Under the pieces are notes generated by a model. The model did not search any database. It saw only the letters and a program-made list of their open reading frames with translations, and had not been told where the DNA came from. DNA of 64,000 nucleotides from CAYUVH01 sp964448135 (GTDB taxonomy: Bacteria; Verrucomicrobiota; Verrucomicrobiia; Limisphaerales; UBA8199), in NCBI GenBank assembly GCA_964448135.1, contig CAYUVH010000054.1:1-64000 (forward strand). Direction: 5' to 3'. Shown here in pieces: positions 33,068 to 42,093 of this stretch (the first letter of the stretch is position 1; every line of letters starts with the position of its first letter). The position numbers and the translations under genes are program-made.

Positions 33068-33213
33068 ATTTCCGCGTCCGATTGAAGTGGACGGCACAAT
33101 GTGAATAACACCGAATGCGCCGAAGAGTTGTCAGTATAACTATCAGCCAATGATTGGCATCCTTGAACCCGGTTTGGCAAAACTGAGCCGGTATTCATCA
33201 CGCAAAACCGCGG

Positions 33214-34017
33214 CTATTCTCCCTTCCCTAAATCTCTTTCGTATTTGGTATTCACGAGGTGGTTCCGGCCAAGGGCGTCGGCGAGCGGGTCGGCGTCGGT
33301 GGGGGCGAAGCCGAGGTGGAGGTGGCGGCGCCAGCCCTCGGCAAGCGGGAAGCGCTTCGACATTTTGCCGACGGTGCGAGACATGTTTTCCATCGTCTCA
33401 TGGAGAGATTCCATGCCCTGGCTGGTTTCGAGCCAGAGATACTGGCTTTTGTGGGCTTGCAGGGCGTCGCATTTGATTTGGTTCACGCCGGTGGTATTGA
33501 CGAATGAACCGGGAGTGATGCGGCGGCGGAGTTGGTCGCAGAGGCCGTGGGGCATGGCGTGATAGACGGTGACGTCGTAATCGGCGGCTTTGCGTTGGGG
33601 CCGGGTGGGGAAATTCGGCATGCCGCGGGCGAAGGCGGCGGTGACCGCGAGGCGCGAGGTGTTGGTGTGATCCTCCATGTAGTCCTGCGGGGAATGGGTG
33701 AGGACGATGGAAGGCTTCACGTCGCGGATGACGGCGGCGACGGCCTGGAGCAACGGAAGATTGTAAAAGATTTCGAGATCGTTCGTGATGCTGGCGTGAT
33801 ATTTCGCGCCGAGGATGCGGGCGGCGTCCTTGCCTTCCTTCGCGCGGAGGCGGGCGAGCTCGGCGCGGCCGTAGCGGGTGCTGCCGCAATTGCCGTTGGC
33901 GACGGAGAGGTAGTGCGTTTCCCAACCGGCCTGCCGCAGCAGCACGAGCGTGCCGGCCATGTAGAACTCGATGTCGTCGGGGTGGGCGCCGATGGCGATG
34001 GCGGATTTGCGGGGCAT
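33214..34017 (-). CDS. PIG-L family (LmbE-like) zinc deacetylase
   Basis: The 267-residue protein has the zinc motif AIAIGAHPDDIEFYMAGTLV (A-HPDD) at the N-terminus and the second block SIVLTHSPQDYMEDHTNTSR (H-x2-D---DH). These are the metal ligands and general base of N-acetylglucosaminyl de-N-acetylases (GlcNAc-PI, mycothiol or bacillithiol type, and others). The length and the start are usual. No bacillithiol or mycothiol genes are nearby, so the substrate is open. The gene lies 175 bases downstream of the oxidoreductase at 34193 in the same direction. Confidence 0.88.
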   Translation of the reverse strand: MPRKSAIAIGAHPDDIEFYMAGTLVLLRQAGWETHYLSVANGNCGSTRYGRAELARLRAKEGKDAARILGAKYHASITNDLEIFYNLPLLQAVAAVIRDVKPSIVLTHSPQDYMEDHTNTSRLAVTAAFARGMPNFPTRPQRKAADYDVTVYHAMPHGLCDQLRRRITPGSFVNTTGVNQIKCDALQAHKSQYLWLETSQGMESLHETMENMSRTVGKMSKRFPLAEGWRRHLHLGFAPTDADPLADALGRNHLVNTKYERDLGKGE

Positions 34018-34192
34018 AGAAAATCAGGAAGGAAAAAGCCGGGTAAGGCTACCCGGCCTACAATAGCCAGAGCGGAGCGGAGACACCGCTTTTGCGCGGA
34101 TTGCGGTTTTCGATTCGAATATCTCCCCGCTTCCGAAAGCGCCGTCGCCGCTTCGCTCTGCCGGCGCAGTCCAAAATGTGTCGTTCATGCGT

Positions 34193-35227
34193 TTAGCGGA
34201 TTTCGGACATTTTGACGGGGCGGCCGAGTTGGGCGGATTTGTCCGCGGCAAAGATGACTTCGTGGCTGATGGCGGCGTCGGCGAGGCTGGTGAGGGGCAT
34301 TTCTTTTCCCTTGGCCAGGGCTTGGAAGAAGGCCTCGAACTGGCTTTGGTAGGGGTGGTCGGCGACGTCCCCGGAATCCACGAGCTTCATCGCGAGATTG
34401 CTCCAGGCGGCTTTGTTGGTGGCGAGGTCGGTGGAATGGAATTTATTGTCGAGGAGACTGCCTTTGCTACCCACGAGGTGCGTGTGAAAATAATATGGCT
34501 GGTAGCAATCAATGACTGACGCGCATTTGCCTACCGCGCCATTTTTGAATTTGAGGATGGTTACGCTCGTGGTGTCGTATTGGTAGGGCTTGAACTCCTT
34601 GCTCTTCGTTTTCGCGCCGTAGCTCGCGACCTCGACGACTTCATCATCCATGCAGAGCAACAGCGCATCGAGCGCGTGGCAACCCGCCGCGAGCAGGGAC
34701 GATCCACCAGCCTTTTTCGTCTGGCACCAGCGGAACTGTGCGTACCACGGGCCGATGCCGTGGTAATAGTCCACCTCGCCGTAGTGGAGTTTGCCGAGCA
34801 AGCCCTTGTCAATGACCGCCCGCGTCGCAAGAAACTGGCTGGAGAAGCGGCATTCGAAACCGACGCAGGTCCGGATGCCGGCGCGTTTCACGGCTTGTTG
34901 CATGGTGCGCAGGTCCTTGAGGGAAAAGCAGAGCGGTTTTTCGATGATCAAATGTTTGCCCGCCTTCGCCGCGCGCTTGACCTGGTCTACGTGCAGCGTC
35001 GGAAAGCCGCACAAGGAAACCACATGAATGTCCGGATCGGCGAGGAGGTCGTCGAAGTCGTTGTAAACCTTGATCGGTCCGCCGTGCCGGGCGCTGAGTT
35101 CGCCGGCATTTTGCTGACGGGAGGAATATACGGCGGTGACCTGGCCCAGTGAAGTGGCGTTGATGGCGGGGATGTGGGCGGTGGCGACCCAACCGTAACC
35201 GGCGATGCCGACGTTGAATTTTTTCAT
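34193..35227 (-). CDS. Gfo/Idh/MocA-family NAD(P)-dependent sugar oxidoreductase
   Basis: The 344-residue product starts KFNVGIAGYGWVATAHIPAI, the Rossmann motif, and contains IIEKPLCFSLKDLRTMQQAV, the EKP motif with the catalytic Lys. HYGEVDYYHGIGPWYAQFRW and GCHALDALLLCMDDEVVEVA form the C-terminal substrate domain. These enzymes oxidise or reduce sugars, inositols or their derivatives. No signal peptide is present, so it is cytoplasmic. The start at 35227 is the Met just before the Rossmann strand. It may act with the neighbouring deacetylase in amino-sugar use, which is inference only. Confidence 0.87.
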   Translation of the reverse strand: MKKFNVGIAGYGWVATAHIPAINATSLGQVTAVYSSRQQNAGELSARHGGPIKVYNDFDDLLADPDIHVVSLCGFPTLHVDQVKRAAKAGKHLIIEKPLCFSLKDLRTMQQAVKRAGIRTCVGFECRFSSQFLATRAVIDKGLLGKLHYGEVDYYHGIGPWYAQFRWCQTKKAGGSSLLAAGCHALDALLLCMDDEVVEVASYGAKTKSKEFKPYQYDTTSVTILKFKNGAVGKCASVIDCYQPYYFHTHLVGSKGSLLDNKFHSTDLATNKAAWSNLAMKLVDSGDVADHPYQSQFEAFFQALAKGKEMPLTSLADAAISHEVIFAADKSAQLGRPVKMSEIR

Positions 35228-35330
35228 GGCGCTTCGGTCGGAGGATAATTTTGGGGTGAGTGGGAAGCAAGGAGGGGATAGGCCTGGTGGCAGCGGTTCC
35301 CGTGAGGCACCCGCCCGCACACGTGACCGG

Positions 35331-35651
35331 CTAACTTAGAGGCACGGCCGGGCCGCGATTCGATGAATCACCTGGCTCGGAGCACTTCGATTTCCGGTAT
35401 GCTTTCTCGCTCACCATCCACATGAAGTGCCCCCAACCGATGCCAACAAGCGGAAATACGATGAAATTGATGAGAGCGCGGGACCCGGAGATCGTTAAAC
35501 CTGTGACCCATGGGATTAAGAATGTGACGATCGCTGCGGTAGTGAGCCCCCAAAACAGAACTCCAGCAACCAAAACGTAGCGAACCTTTCCTTTAGCCCG
35601 CGTCTTCTCCCATTTCTGTAATTGTGAGTACACAGCCTCTACTCTGGGCAT
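35331..35651 (-). CDS. Small membrane protein of unknown function
   Basis: The 106-residue product has two membrane segments (about residues 26-48 LVAGVLFWGLTTAAIVTFLI and 57-77 ALINFIVFPLVGIGWGHFMW) and basic ends. ATG 35651 (MPRVEAVYSQLQKWEKTRAK) is preferred over the upstream 35771, since the added residues look non-coding. No family is recognised. Confidence 0.5.
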   Translation of the reverse strand: MPRVEAVYSQLQKWEKTRAKGKVRYVLVAGVLFWGLTTAAIVTFLIPWVTGLTISGSRALINFIVFPLVGIGWGHFMWMVSEKAYRKSKCSEPGDSSNRGPAVPLS

Positions 35652-36131
35652 AACGACGAGGACGCAGTCGGTTTGGAAAGGCGAGGGTCTGCAGGTGACG
35701 CTCTCATCAAAGCCAATAAACGCCCGGGAGGAAAAGCTGTCAAGGGAATGCATTCCAACGCGCAATCGCATGCATCAGTCCAAGCCTCCATGATTCGCTT
35801 CACGGTCTTTCTTCCGGTGTGGATAGATACCCGGCGCCTTTGCAGATGGTGCAGTCGATGGTGCTCGTGGAGTGTTGCGAGTTGGGAAGAGGTGGCATCC
35901 TTTTCGGATGCAGGAGTATTTCGTTTCGGTGACCGGTGGTCATTGCTCGCTGACTCGCAATGACCGACCGGCTACTTTCTGCGATCCCTTCGGGATGAAA
36001 AACCGCGATCAAGAACAGTGCCAGGGTGCAGGCTGATAAGGAGAGGCCAACGCAATTTGAAATTTGATATTGCGAGGTTTTTCGCGATCCTTTCGTCCAA
36101 AGCAGACCAAATCGAACATTACCACCGCACC
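35652..36131. other. Intergenic stretch containing a hairpin cluster
   Basis: About 480 bases without a convincing gene. The only structure seen is the set of three hairpins at 35895-35996, described separately. Confidence 0.4.
35895..35996. repeat. Cluster of three hairpins, second REP-like family
   Basis: GCATCC-TTTTC-GGATGC (35895-35911) is followed by a long stem at 35933-35971 (CCGGTGGTCATTGC pairing with GCAATGACC-G-ACCGG around TCGCTGACTC, with one bulged G) and by ATCCC-TTC-GGGAT (35984-35996). On the minus strand this reads as ATCCCGAAGGGAT, then AAAGTAGCCGGTCGG. A weakly similar CATCCCGAAAGGGATG word is found at about 6513-6530, next to the RlaP fragment. Confidence 0.6.
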
Positions 36132-36584
36132 ATGAAACCGGAGAATTCGAAAAAGGAATTGGAAGCGCTCATCAAGAAGTCGGGCACGCCCATCGGCGGC
36201 CTCACCCCGGCAGAGGGGGTTCGGCTGATGCTGGATTTCTATCGGGACGTTCGCGCCGAGGATTGTCCGTTGGAGGAGGATGGCGACATGCTGCTGTTTC
36301 AATGGGGGACGCACGACTCCGGCGAGGGAGAAACGTTTCAGCTCGATATCACGCGGCAGTTTATACATGCGGCCGATGAGGATGATGATGGGATGTCGCA
36401 GCTCTCGCTGACGTTTCATTTCAAGCCGACGCCGGAGTTGACCGAATTGGAAGATGGCAACCAGTGGTGCAATACACCGGAGGAGGTGGAGGAGTTTGAA
36501 AAGTTCATCATGGGCGATGCGGCGTATGAAGCGGTGGCCGATGTGAAGGCGGTGAGGGTTGGGTTGGAGTATGGGGGGATTTAG
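36132..36584 (+). CDS. Small acidic protein of unknown function
   Basis: The 150-residue product starts at ATG 36132 (MKPENSKKELEALIKKSGTP). It is rich in Asp and Glu (YRDVRAEDCPLEEDGDMLLF, then AADEDDDGMSQLSL) with a beta-rich middle and no signal peptide. The frame is open upstream to 36018, but that part looks unrelated. No family recognised. It could be an immunity-type or regulatory protein, but there is no evidence for either. Confidence 0.5.
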   Translation: MKPENSKKELEALIKKSGTPIGGLTPAEGVRLMLDFYRDVRAEDCPLEEDGDMLLFQWGTHDSGEGETFQLDITRQFIHAADEDDDGMSQLSLTFHFKPTPELTELEDGNQWCNTPEEVEEFEKFIMGDAAYEAVADVKAVRVGLEYGGI

Positions 36585-36585
36585 A

Positions 36586-36622
36586 AGGTTACAAGTTGCA
36601 GGTTAAAGGTTGCAGGTTTGGG
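36586..36622. repeat. AGGTTNCA-type short tandem repeat
   Basis: AAGGTTACAAGTTGCAGG and TTAAAGGTTGCAGGTTT form three to four imperfect copies of a 6-8 base word with spacing of about 8-13 bases, directly after the stop codon at 36584. It is probably replication slippage in non-coding DNA. Confidence 0.4.
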
Positions 36623-36763
36623 AAGGGTAGGCAGCGGGCGTTGGAGTCCGGACGCAAGGTTCTTGTCCCGGGACACTCCTCTTGTCGCCCCTTCGTAAAT
36701 GCGAGCCAAATGCATAATCGCGCATCGCGATGACTGATTACGGATCAAGGATCATCCTGCACC

Positions 36764-37138
36764 ATGTCCACTAATCGACTAATCGCCATTTTCCTCGCGG
36801 TGCCTGGAGTGATCATTGCGGCATGCGTTATTTTCTGGTTACGGGCCATCAATTCTCCGAATGCCCATATTTCCGTTCGCAATCAGTCGGGCATTGTCCT
36901 TAGCAACCTCACGATTTCAGGCGCATGCGAACATCGGCACGCCGATACGGTGGGCGATAGCTTGGAATGGCAAACCGCGACCGCATATCACAAGGGCGGA
37001 CCCATTCTGTTCAGCTTTTCGAATGGCACAAAACGATATGGCGCCAGCCCGCAGATCTATTCCAATTATTCAGGCTTTTGCGGCATCACGCTCACCGTGC
37101 GTTCCAATATGACAATAGAATCAGAGGTGAGATATTGA
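36764..37138 (+). CDS. Small membrane-anchored protein of unknown function
   Basis: The 124 residues have an N-terminal membrane segment (LIAIFLAVPGVIIAACVIFW, about 6-25). A small extracytoplasmic domain follows with a possible disulphide (SGACEHRH ... SGFCGITL) and strand-like ends. No family is recognised. The similarly built small gene at 37221 follows 82 bases downstream. Confidence 0.45.
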   Translation: MSTNRLIAIFLAVPGVIIAACVIFWLRAINSPNAHISVRNQSGIVLSNLTISGACEHRHADTVGDSLEWQTATAYHKGGPILFSFSNGTKRYGASPQIYSNYSGFCGITLTVRSNMTIESEVRY

Positions 37139-37220
37139 TCACGGGCGTGTGCTTTCGAGCGTTTCAAGCATGTGATTTGGCCGTAACCCGCCGAGGGTAG
37201 CCAAGATTCCAGCCAACATT

Positions 37221-37535
37221 ATGTTTATAAAGACGCGCACAATCGTAATCGCGGGCATCGGCGTCCTTCTTTTGATGGTCGCGGAATGGCGTTACGTCGC
37301 CTGGAGGACGGAGATCGAGACGGTGCGGGAGTTTCATGGTCTCTGTAACACCGGCGTGGGTACGCCATACTTCGATTTTGTTCACCAGCTTCGGCTGATC
37401 CAGGAAAGTGGCGACACCAACAAGCTGGCCCGCGTTCTCCGTGGCGCTGACAATGGCAGCCACGATATTTCCCTCGTGTGGCTGCATCGAAAGCCACTTG
37501 CGTATAAAGAAAGCCTGGAAAAGATTCTCAAATAA
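37221..37535 (+). CDS. Small membrane-anchored protein of unknown function
   Basis: The 104-residue product has one N-terminal membrane segment (IVIAGIGVLLLMVAEWRYVA) followed by about 75 soluble residues with one Cys. No motif is recognised, and the codon pattern is less typical than that of larger neighbours. It may form a pair with the gene at 36764. Confidence 0.4.
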   Translation: MFIKTRTIVIAGIGVLLLMVAEWRYVAWRTEIETVREFHGLCNTGVGTPYFDFVHQLRLIQESGDTNKLARVLRGADNGSHDISLVWLHRKPLAYKESLEKILK

Positions 37536-37680
37536 GTAGCGGTTTGGATGATGTGCGGTAGCGCGAGCGTTTCATTCTACTAGCCCAGCAAAGCCCTCCG
37601 AGGTCAGCTCTGCTTGCCTCACCTCCCGTTTTACCTTAGAGTCCGGTTATGTCTGCCACTGGCTTGTTGCGCTGGGTCGC

Positions 37681-40218
37681 GTGGTTTTGATCGGGTGGGT
37701 GGGCGGAATTTTGTTGAGCTTGTTTATCAGATTTCTTCCGTTTTTTTTCCGGCTCGCACTGGCATTCGCCTGCCTCGCGCTTTGGGGTGGTGGCGCGCGC
37801 GCGGCGAGCACCACACTGGACAATGGAGTGGATCCCTGGAATTTCGGGAAGGGCGACTGGATCTGGCTGGTGCCGGAGAGCCAGGTGTCGCTCGGATTGA
37901 GCAACGTGCAACAGCTCGTGAGCTACGAGACGAACAAGGGGATGGCGTGGATCACGGTGAAGTGCGGCGACGGCGGTTCGATTTACAGCCAGTTCAGTTC
38001 TTCGCTGGTTACGGCCTGTCACAACGCGGGGCTCAAGGTCTATGGCTGGGGCTACTCGCGCGGCAGCAACGTAACGGGCGAAATCAATGTGGCGCTCAAC
38101 TGCCTCGGGCTGGGCGCGGACGGATTCATCATTGATGCCGAGATCCAATACGAAACAAACGTCTTCGGCCCGCAGGACGCCATCAAATATTGCCAGGCCA
38201 TCCGCGCGGCTTATCCGAACCGCTTCCTCGGCTACGCGCCGTCGCCGAGCTGGTCGCTGCACCAGACTTTTCCCTATCGCGAGTTTGGCATGTACTGCGA
38301 CGCCGTAATGCCGCAATGTTACTGGGGCTACCGTGGCATCACGCCGCAGGCGATGGTCACCATGGTGAACACGCAGTGGGTTGCCTGGATGGCGACGCTC
38401 AGCGGTTCGGGGACGAATGCCATCAAACCCTTGATCCCCGCCGCCCAGGCGGACGTGGACACGGTGCCGGGCAGTGACGAAAGTGATTTCGTTTACTATT
38501 TGCAGACGTATCCCACCCCCGTCACGCCGAAGGGATTCCACGGCGTCAGCTTCTGGGATTGCCAGGAACACAGCGCCGATCAATGGACCGCCATCGGCGC
38601 GACGAACATCGCGCTGATGACCACGAATGCGCCGGGCATTCCCGGGCAGCCGTACAACCAATGCGTGGACCCGGGCGGCACGGCGGTCTTCGGAGCGCGG
38701 GCGTATGGTGCGCCCACGTTGCGCTACCAGTGGCGATTCAATGGAACGAACATCACTTCGGCAACCGGCAGTAGTCTTTCCGTAACCGGCGCACAGGCAA
38801 CGAACGCCGGCAGCTATACCGTCGTGGTGACCAACGCGTCCGGCGCGGTGACGAGCCGCGTGGCGAAGTTGACCGTCACCACGCCTTCGCCGGTGTTGCA
38901 GCTCGCGTTTGCGGACGATTTTGAGACCAACAGCGCAGCGTTATGGAGTTTGTTCCAAGGCTCGGCGAACTCGATAATGGATTTCACGACGAATTGGGCG
39001 TTCGATTACAGCACGCAATCGTATCGCGCTTACACGCTGACGGCTTCGAATTTCAATACGGCGTTGATCCCGGTCGCGCCCTCGACCACGAACGGCACGC
39101 GGTCGGGCCTGAAACTCGCCGTGAACAAAAACGACGGCACGGGTTCGCCATCCGGCATCAGCCTGTATCCGAAGAACCTCAATTTCGGCAGCAACTACGT
39201 GCTGAAGTTCGATGCCTGGATCAACTACAACGGCGGTCCGGGCGGCGGGTCCGGTTCGACCGAGTATCTCACCTGCGGCCTGGACCACACCGGCACGCGC
39301 GCAAACTGGCTGCCGGATTATGTCTCCGCGAGCGACGGGCATTGGTATGCGGTGGACGGCGAGGGCGGCTCCGGCGGGACGGATTACCGGGCGTATCAGG
39401 GCAACGGCGGCGTGCCGTCCACGCTCACCGTCAACTCCAGCGGCATGGATGTGAGCGGTGCGGTGAGTTTCGATTACGTGGATTTGTTTTATGGGAAAAT
39501 ATTCGGTTATCCGAATTACGAGTCGCCCGGCATCCCGGGAAAACATTGGGTGCAGGTCGAACTCAGCCAGTTCAACAACGTCATCACGTGGCGTCTGAAC
39601 GGCGCGGTCTTCGCGCAACGCACGAACACCAGCGTTTACGGAAGCGGCAACGTGATGATCGGTTACATGGACCCGTACTCGTCCATCGCCAATCCCGCGG
39701 CGGACAACTACGTGATCATTGATAACGTGCGCGTTTACACGGCGGTGGTTGCGCCGGTTATCACCAACCAGCCCGCCGGGAGCACCGTGAATTCGGGGGC
39801 GAACTGGACGGCTGCCGCGGCCGCCAGCGGCACCACACCGCTGGCATGGCAGTGGAAACGGGGCACCACGAACGTATCCGGCGCCACAGGGAGTTCGCTC
39901 ACGCTGAGCAACGTCTCGGTTTCATGGGCGGGAACTTACAGTGTCGTGGCGACCAACGCGGCCGGGTCCGCGATCAGCTCCAATGCGGTCTTGAACGTGG
40001 TGACGATGCAAATCGCTTCCTTTGGTGAAACCAACGCCGGCCAGTTTCAACTGGTGGTGTCCGGCGCTCCGGGCTCGAACTATGCGGTGCAAATTTCCAC
40101 CAACCTCTCGAATTGGAGCACGATCAAGATGCTGACGAATACTACCGGTGTCGTGCAATTCGTGGATGGTGGCGCGACATCTGCGCCCACGCGGTTTTAT
40201 CGCGTGCTTGCGCCTTAG
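37681..40218 (+). CDS. Large mosaic secreted protein: TIM-barrel-like domain, Ig-like domains, lectin-like domain
   Basis: The 845-residue product starts at GTG 37681 and has an N-terminal signal (FRLALAFACLALWGGGARA, cleavage near AAS). Residues about 40-320 resemble a glycoside-hydrolase-type barrel: GLKVYGWGYSRGSNVTGEIN, GADGFIIDAEIQYETN and RFLGYAPSPSWSLHQTFPYR. Ig-like units are seen at about 325-400 (YQWRFNGTNITSATGSSLSV) and 695-775 (WQWKRGTTNVSGATGSSLTL). The central part (about 415-690) is a LamG-like beta domain. It ends in the common module NYAVQISTNLSNW...TRFYRVLAP. A surface glycan role is inferred; the catalytic residues of the barrel were not identified. Confidence 0.65.
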   Translation: MVLIGWVGGILLSLFIRFLPFFFRLALAFACLALWGGGARAASTTLDNGVDPWNFGKGDWIWLVPESQVSLGLSNVQQLVSYETNKGMAWITVKCGDGGSIYSQFSSSLVTACHNAGLKVYGWGYSRGSNVTGEINVALNCLGLGADGFIIDAEIQYETNVFGPQDAIKYCQAIRAAYPNRFLGYAPSPSWSLHQTFPYREFGMYCDAVMPQCYWGYRGITPQAMVTMVNTQWVAWMATLSGSGTNAIKPLIPAAQADVDTVPGSDESDFVYYLQTYPTPVTPKGFHGVSFWDCQEHSADQWTAIGATNIALMTTNAPGIPGQPYNQCVDPGGTAVFGARAYGAPTLRYQWRFNGTNITSATGSSLSVTGAQATNAGSYTVVVTNASGAVTSRVAKLTVTTPSPVLQLAFADDFETNSAALWSLFQGSANSIMDFTTNWAFDYSTQSYRAYTLTASNFNTALIPVAPSTTNGTRSGLKLAVNKNDGTGSPSGISLYPKNLNFGSNYVLKFDAWINYNGGPGGGSGSTEYLTCGLDHTGTRANWLPDYVSASDGHWYAVDGEGGSGGTDYRAYQGNGGVPSTLTVNSSGMDVSGAVSFDYVDLFYGKIFGYPNYESPGIPGKHWVQVELSQFNNVITWRLNGAVFAQRTNTSVYGSGNVMIGYMDPYSSIANPAADNYVIIDNVRVYTAVVAPVITNQPAGSTVNSGANWTAAAAASGTTPLAWQWKRGTTNVSGATGSSLTLSNVSVSWAGTYSVVATNAAGSAISSNAVLNVVTMQIASFGETNAGQFQLVVSGAPGSNYAVQISTNLSNWSTIKMLTNTTGVVQFVDGGATSAPTRFYRVLAP

Positions 40219-40655
40219 CAGGAGTGATTCCGTCGGGGAAAGTGGCCCCCCCTCACCCCGGCCCTCTCCCATCCGCCTTCGCGAGGACGCCTCAGCGCGA
40301 CAAGAAGGGAGAGGGGGAGCCGTGGGATGGCTTGATGAGTTTTTACAATTTCATGGCTGTGGTCCGCATGGGGTAGCCGGTAAGAATGAGCCTCGTCACC
40401 TCCAAGATACAGAGATTGTGTGCGTGCGGTAACTCGATGCGCTTGAAGACTTGGAACGAAAAGCGGCAGAGGACTGCCGCAGTCCAAAACCTGACGGACG
40501 TTGCTTGGGCTTCGTGCTTGCGTGCGCGTATCCTTTGCCCACCACGCGCACGCGATTGAAAAGCTCGGCTGCTACAAAAAATAGTGGCTCGCGAGGACGC
40601 TTGCGCCACCCTGTTTAGCGGATAGGATTTTTGGTGATCAACCTGGGCGCCGCGT
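40219..40655. other. Intergenic stretch with a C-rich/G-rich inverted repeat
   Basis: CCCTCACCCCGGCCCTCTCC at about 40249-40269 and GGGAGAGGGGGAGCCG at about 40309-40324 can pair around a 40-base loop containing CGCGAGGACGCCTCAGCGCG. A third block, GCTCGCGAGGACGCTTGCGC at about 40589-40608, is similar to that loop. No gene is seen. Confidence 0.45.
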
Positions 40656-41006
40656 TCACTCGGCGGGGAGGTTGCGGAATTCCTCGAGCAATTCGTCCAG
40701 TGCGGCGGTGGTGCTGCCCGGGCGGTTTTCGACAAACAGGGCGAGGCAGGTGCTGTCTTTGCGCAACGCCAGCAGGATGCGGGCGCGTTCGAAGACCCAG
40801 GAGAGGCGCGCGGGTTCGATGCGATGCTGCGCGAGATTTTCGATGAACAAGGTCAGGCGCGGCATCAATTGCTCGATCTGCCGCGCGTTGAACCAGTCGT
40901 TGTAACAGTGGTTCGCGAGCTCACGGTCGGCGAAGCGAATGCCCCAGGCGGCCACGCCCGGCACCGGGAGCCGCCGGCTGAGAAACTCCTGGATTTGCGG
41001 CTTCAT
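40656..41006 (-). CDS. Small protein of unknown function in a response-regulator operon
   Basis: The 116-residue product has no signal or membrane segment and is mainly helical (IRFADRELANHCYNDWFNAR, then RLSWVFERARILLALRKDS, then FVENRPGSTTAALDELLEEF). Its start codon overlaps the stop of the response regulator by four bases (41003-41006). It is likely an output or accessory protein of that system. I do not recognise a family. Confidence 0.6.
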   Translation of the reverse strand: MKPQIQEFLSRRLPVPGVAAWGIRFADRELANHCYNDWFNARQIEQLMPRLTLFIENLAQHRIEPARLSWVFERARILLALRKDSTCLALFVENRPGSTTAALDELLEEFRNLPAE

Positions 41007-42088
41007 GGATTCCCCGCCTCCGGTCCTCTGCTGCGCACGAAAATGCGCAGGTGCGGCTGAACCTGGCAGACGATGCGCCCCTCCGGGGAATTCATCTCCA
41101 GCCGGTCAAATCTTCCCAGCGGCCCGAGCCCGCTCAACTGTTCCCCCTGCTGCTCGATTTGCGCGAGCAAGCGCAGGCGGCGGTCGAGCGCCTTGCACTC
41201 CCATTCATACAACGTCTCGCCCGCGCCCGAACATAAAACCACCTCTTCAATGGTGGTGTGCTCCGGCGGAGGCGCGGGCGCAACGGGATGCAGATTCGGG
41301 GCCGGAGCTTCGTCGGCGGCGGATTCGGCTGCCGGCACCGGGCTGGGGTCGGCAGGGGCATTGGCCGCCGACTCCATGGCTTCATCGCTCAGGCGCGCAG
41401 CCTCCATGAGGAGAAATTCGTAATGGCCGGCGATGGTGCGGCGCGGCGGCTCGGTGTACTGAACGAGGTTGAACTCACCACCGCGCAGAGCCAGCAATCC
41501 ATACAAGGCGACTTCTCCCTGCAAGGAACCCGACTCACTGTGAACGATGCTGCCATCGCAAATGTAAATGCGGCCGTGGACCTTGCCGGTAAAAACCTCG
41601 AGCACGGATGACTTGCGGCCGAGGCATTCCATCTGCAGCACATCCTGGAGGCCCACCCGGCGCATCATGCCGCGGAAGCCCGACTGCGGGGCCGCGCCGG
41701 CCAGGGCGTCCAGGGCGGCGTAAATGCTTTCGAAGCCGGCGCGCGCAGCAGGCTTCTCCAGGAAAAGCGCCGCGCCTCCCTCCTGGCAGGCTTTGCGATT
41801 GGCCTCGGTGGCCAGGCCGGTGAGCATCACCACCGTCTGACCGGGATGGGTGCGGCCCAGCAGGCGGAGGAATTGCACGCCGTCCACGCCGGGCATGCCA
41901 ATATCCAGCACGATGACATCCATCGAGCGCTGGCCCAGTATTTCCAGCGCCTGCGCGTGATTGCCCGCGGTGCGGATTTCCCAGGACCCTCCCGACATCG
42001 ACTCGAACAACTCGCGCAAGTTCGCGAGGAACTTCGGGTCGTCGTCCACGAAGAGAACCTGTTTTCGCCTGGTTATGTCGGTGGGCAT
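41003..42088 (-). CDS. Response regulator with DUF4388 (PATAN-type) output domain
   Basis: The 361-residue product has a receiver domain at about 10-130 (QVLFVDDDPKFLANLRELF, the phospho-acceptor in MDVIVLDIGMPGVDGVQFL, LTGLA, and the Lys in FLEKPAAR). A DUF4388/PATAN domain follows at about 150-250 (LQDVLQMECLGRKSSVLEVF, then GRIYICDGSIVHSESGSLQG). These occur in regulators of gliding and type IV pili. The rest is a Pro/Ala linker (about 255-300) and a short C-terminal domain. No histidine kinase is nearby. The start at 42088 lies 6 bases from the stop of the HEAT gene. Confidence 0.8.
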   Translation of the reverse strand: MPTDITRRKQVLFVDDDPKFLANLRELFESMSGGSWEIRTAGNHAQALEILGQRSMDVIVLDIGMPGVDGVQFLRLLGRTHPGQTVVMLTGLATEANRKACQEGGAALFLEKPAARAGFESIYAALDALAGAAPQSGFRGMMRRVGLQDVLQMECLGRKSSVLEVFTGKVHGRIYICDGSIVHSESGSLQGEVALYGLLALRGGEFNLVQYTEPPRRTIAGHYEFLLMEAARLSDEAMESAANAPADPSPVPAAESAADEAPAPNLHPVAPAPPPEHTTIEEVVLCSGAGETLYEWECKALDRRLRLLAQIEQQGEQLSGLGPLGRFDRLEMNSPEGRIVCQVQPHLRIFVRSRGPEAGNP

Positions 42089-42093
42089 CGGGC

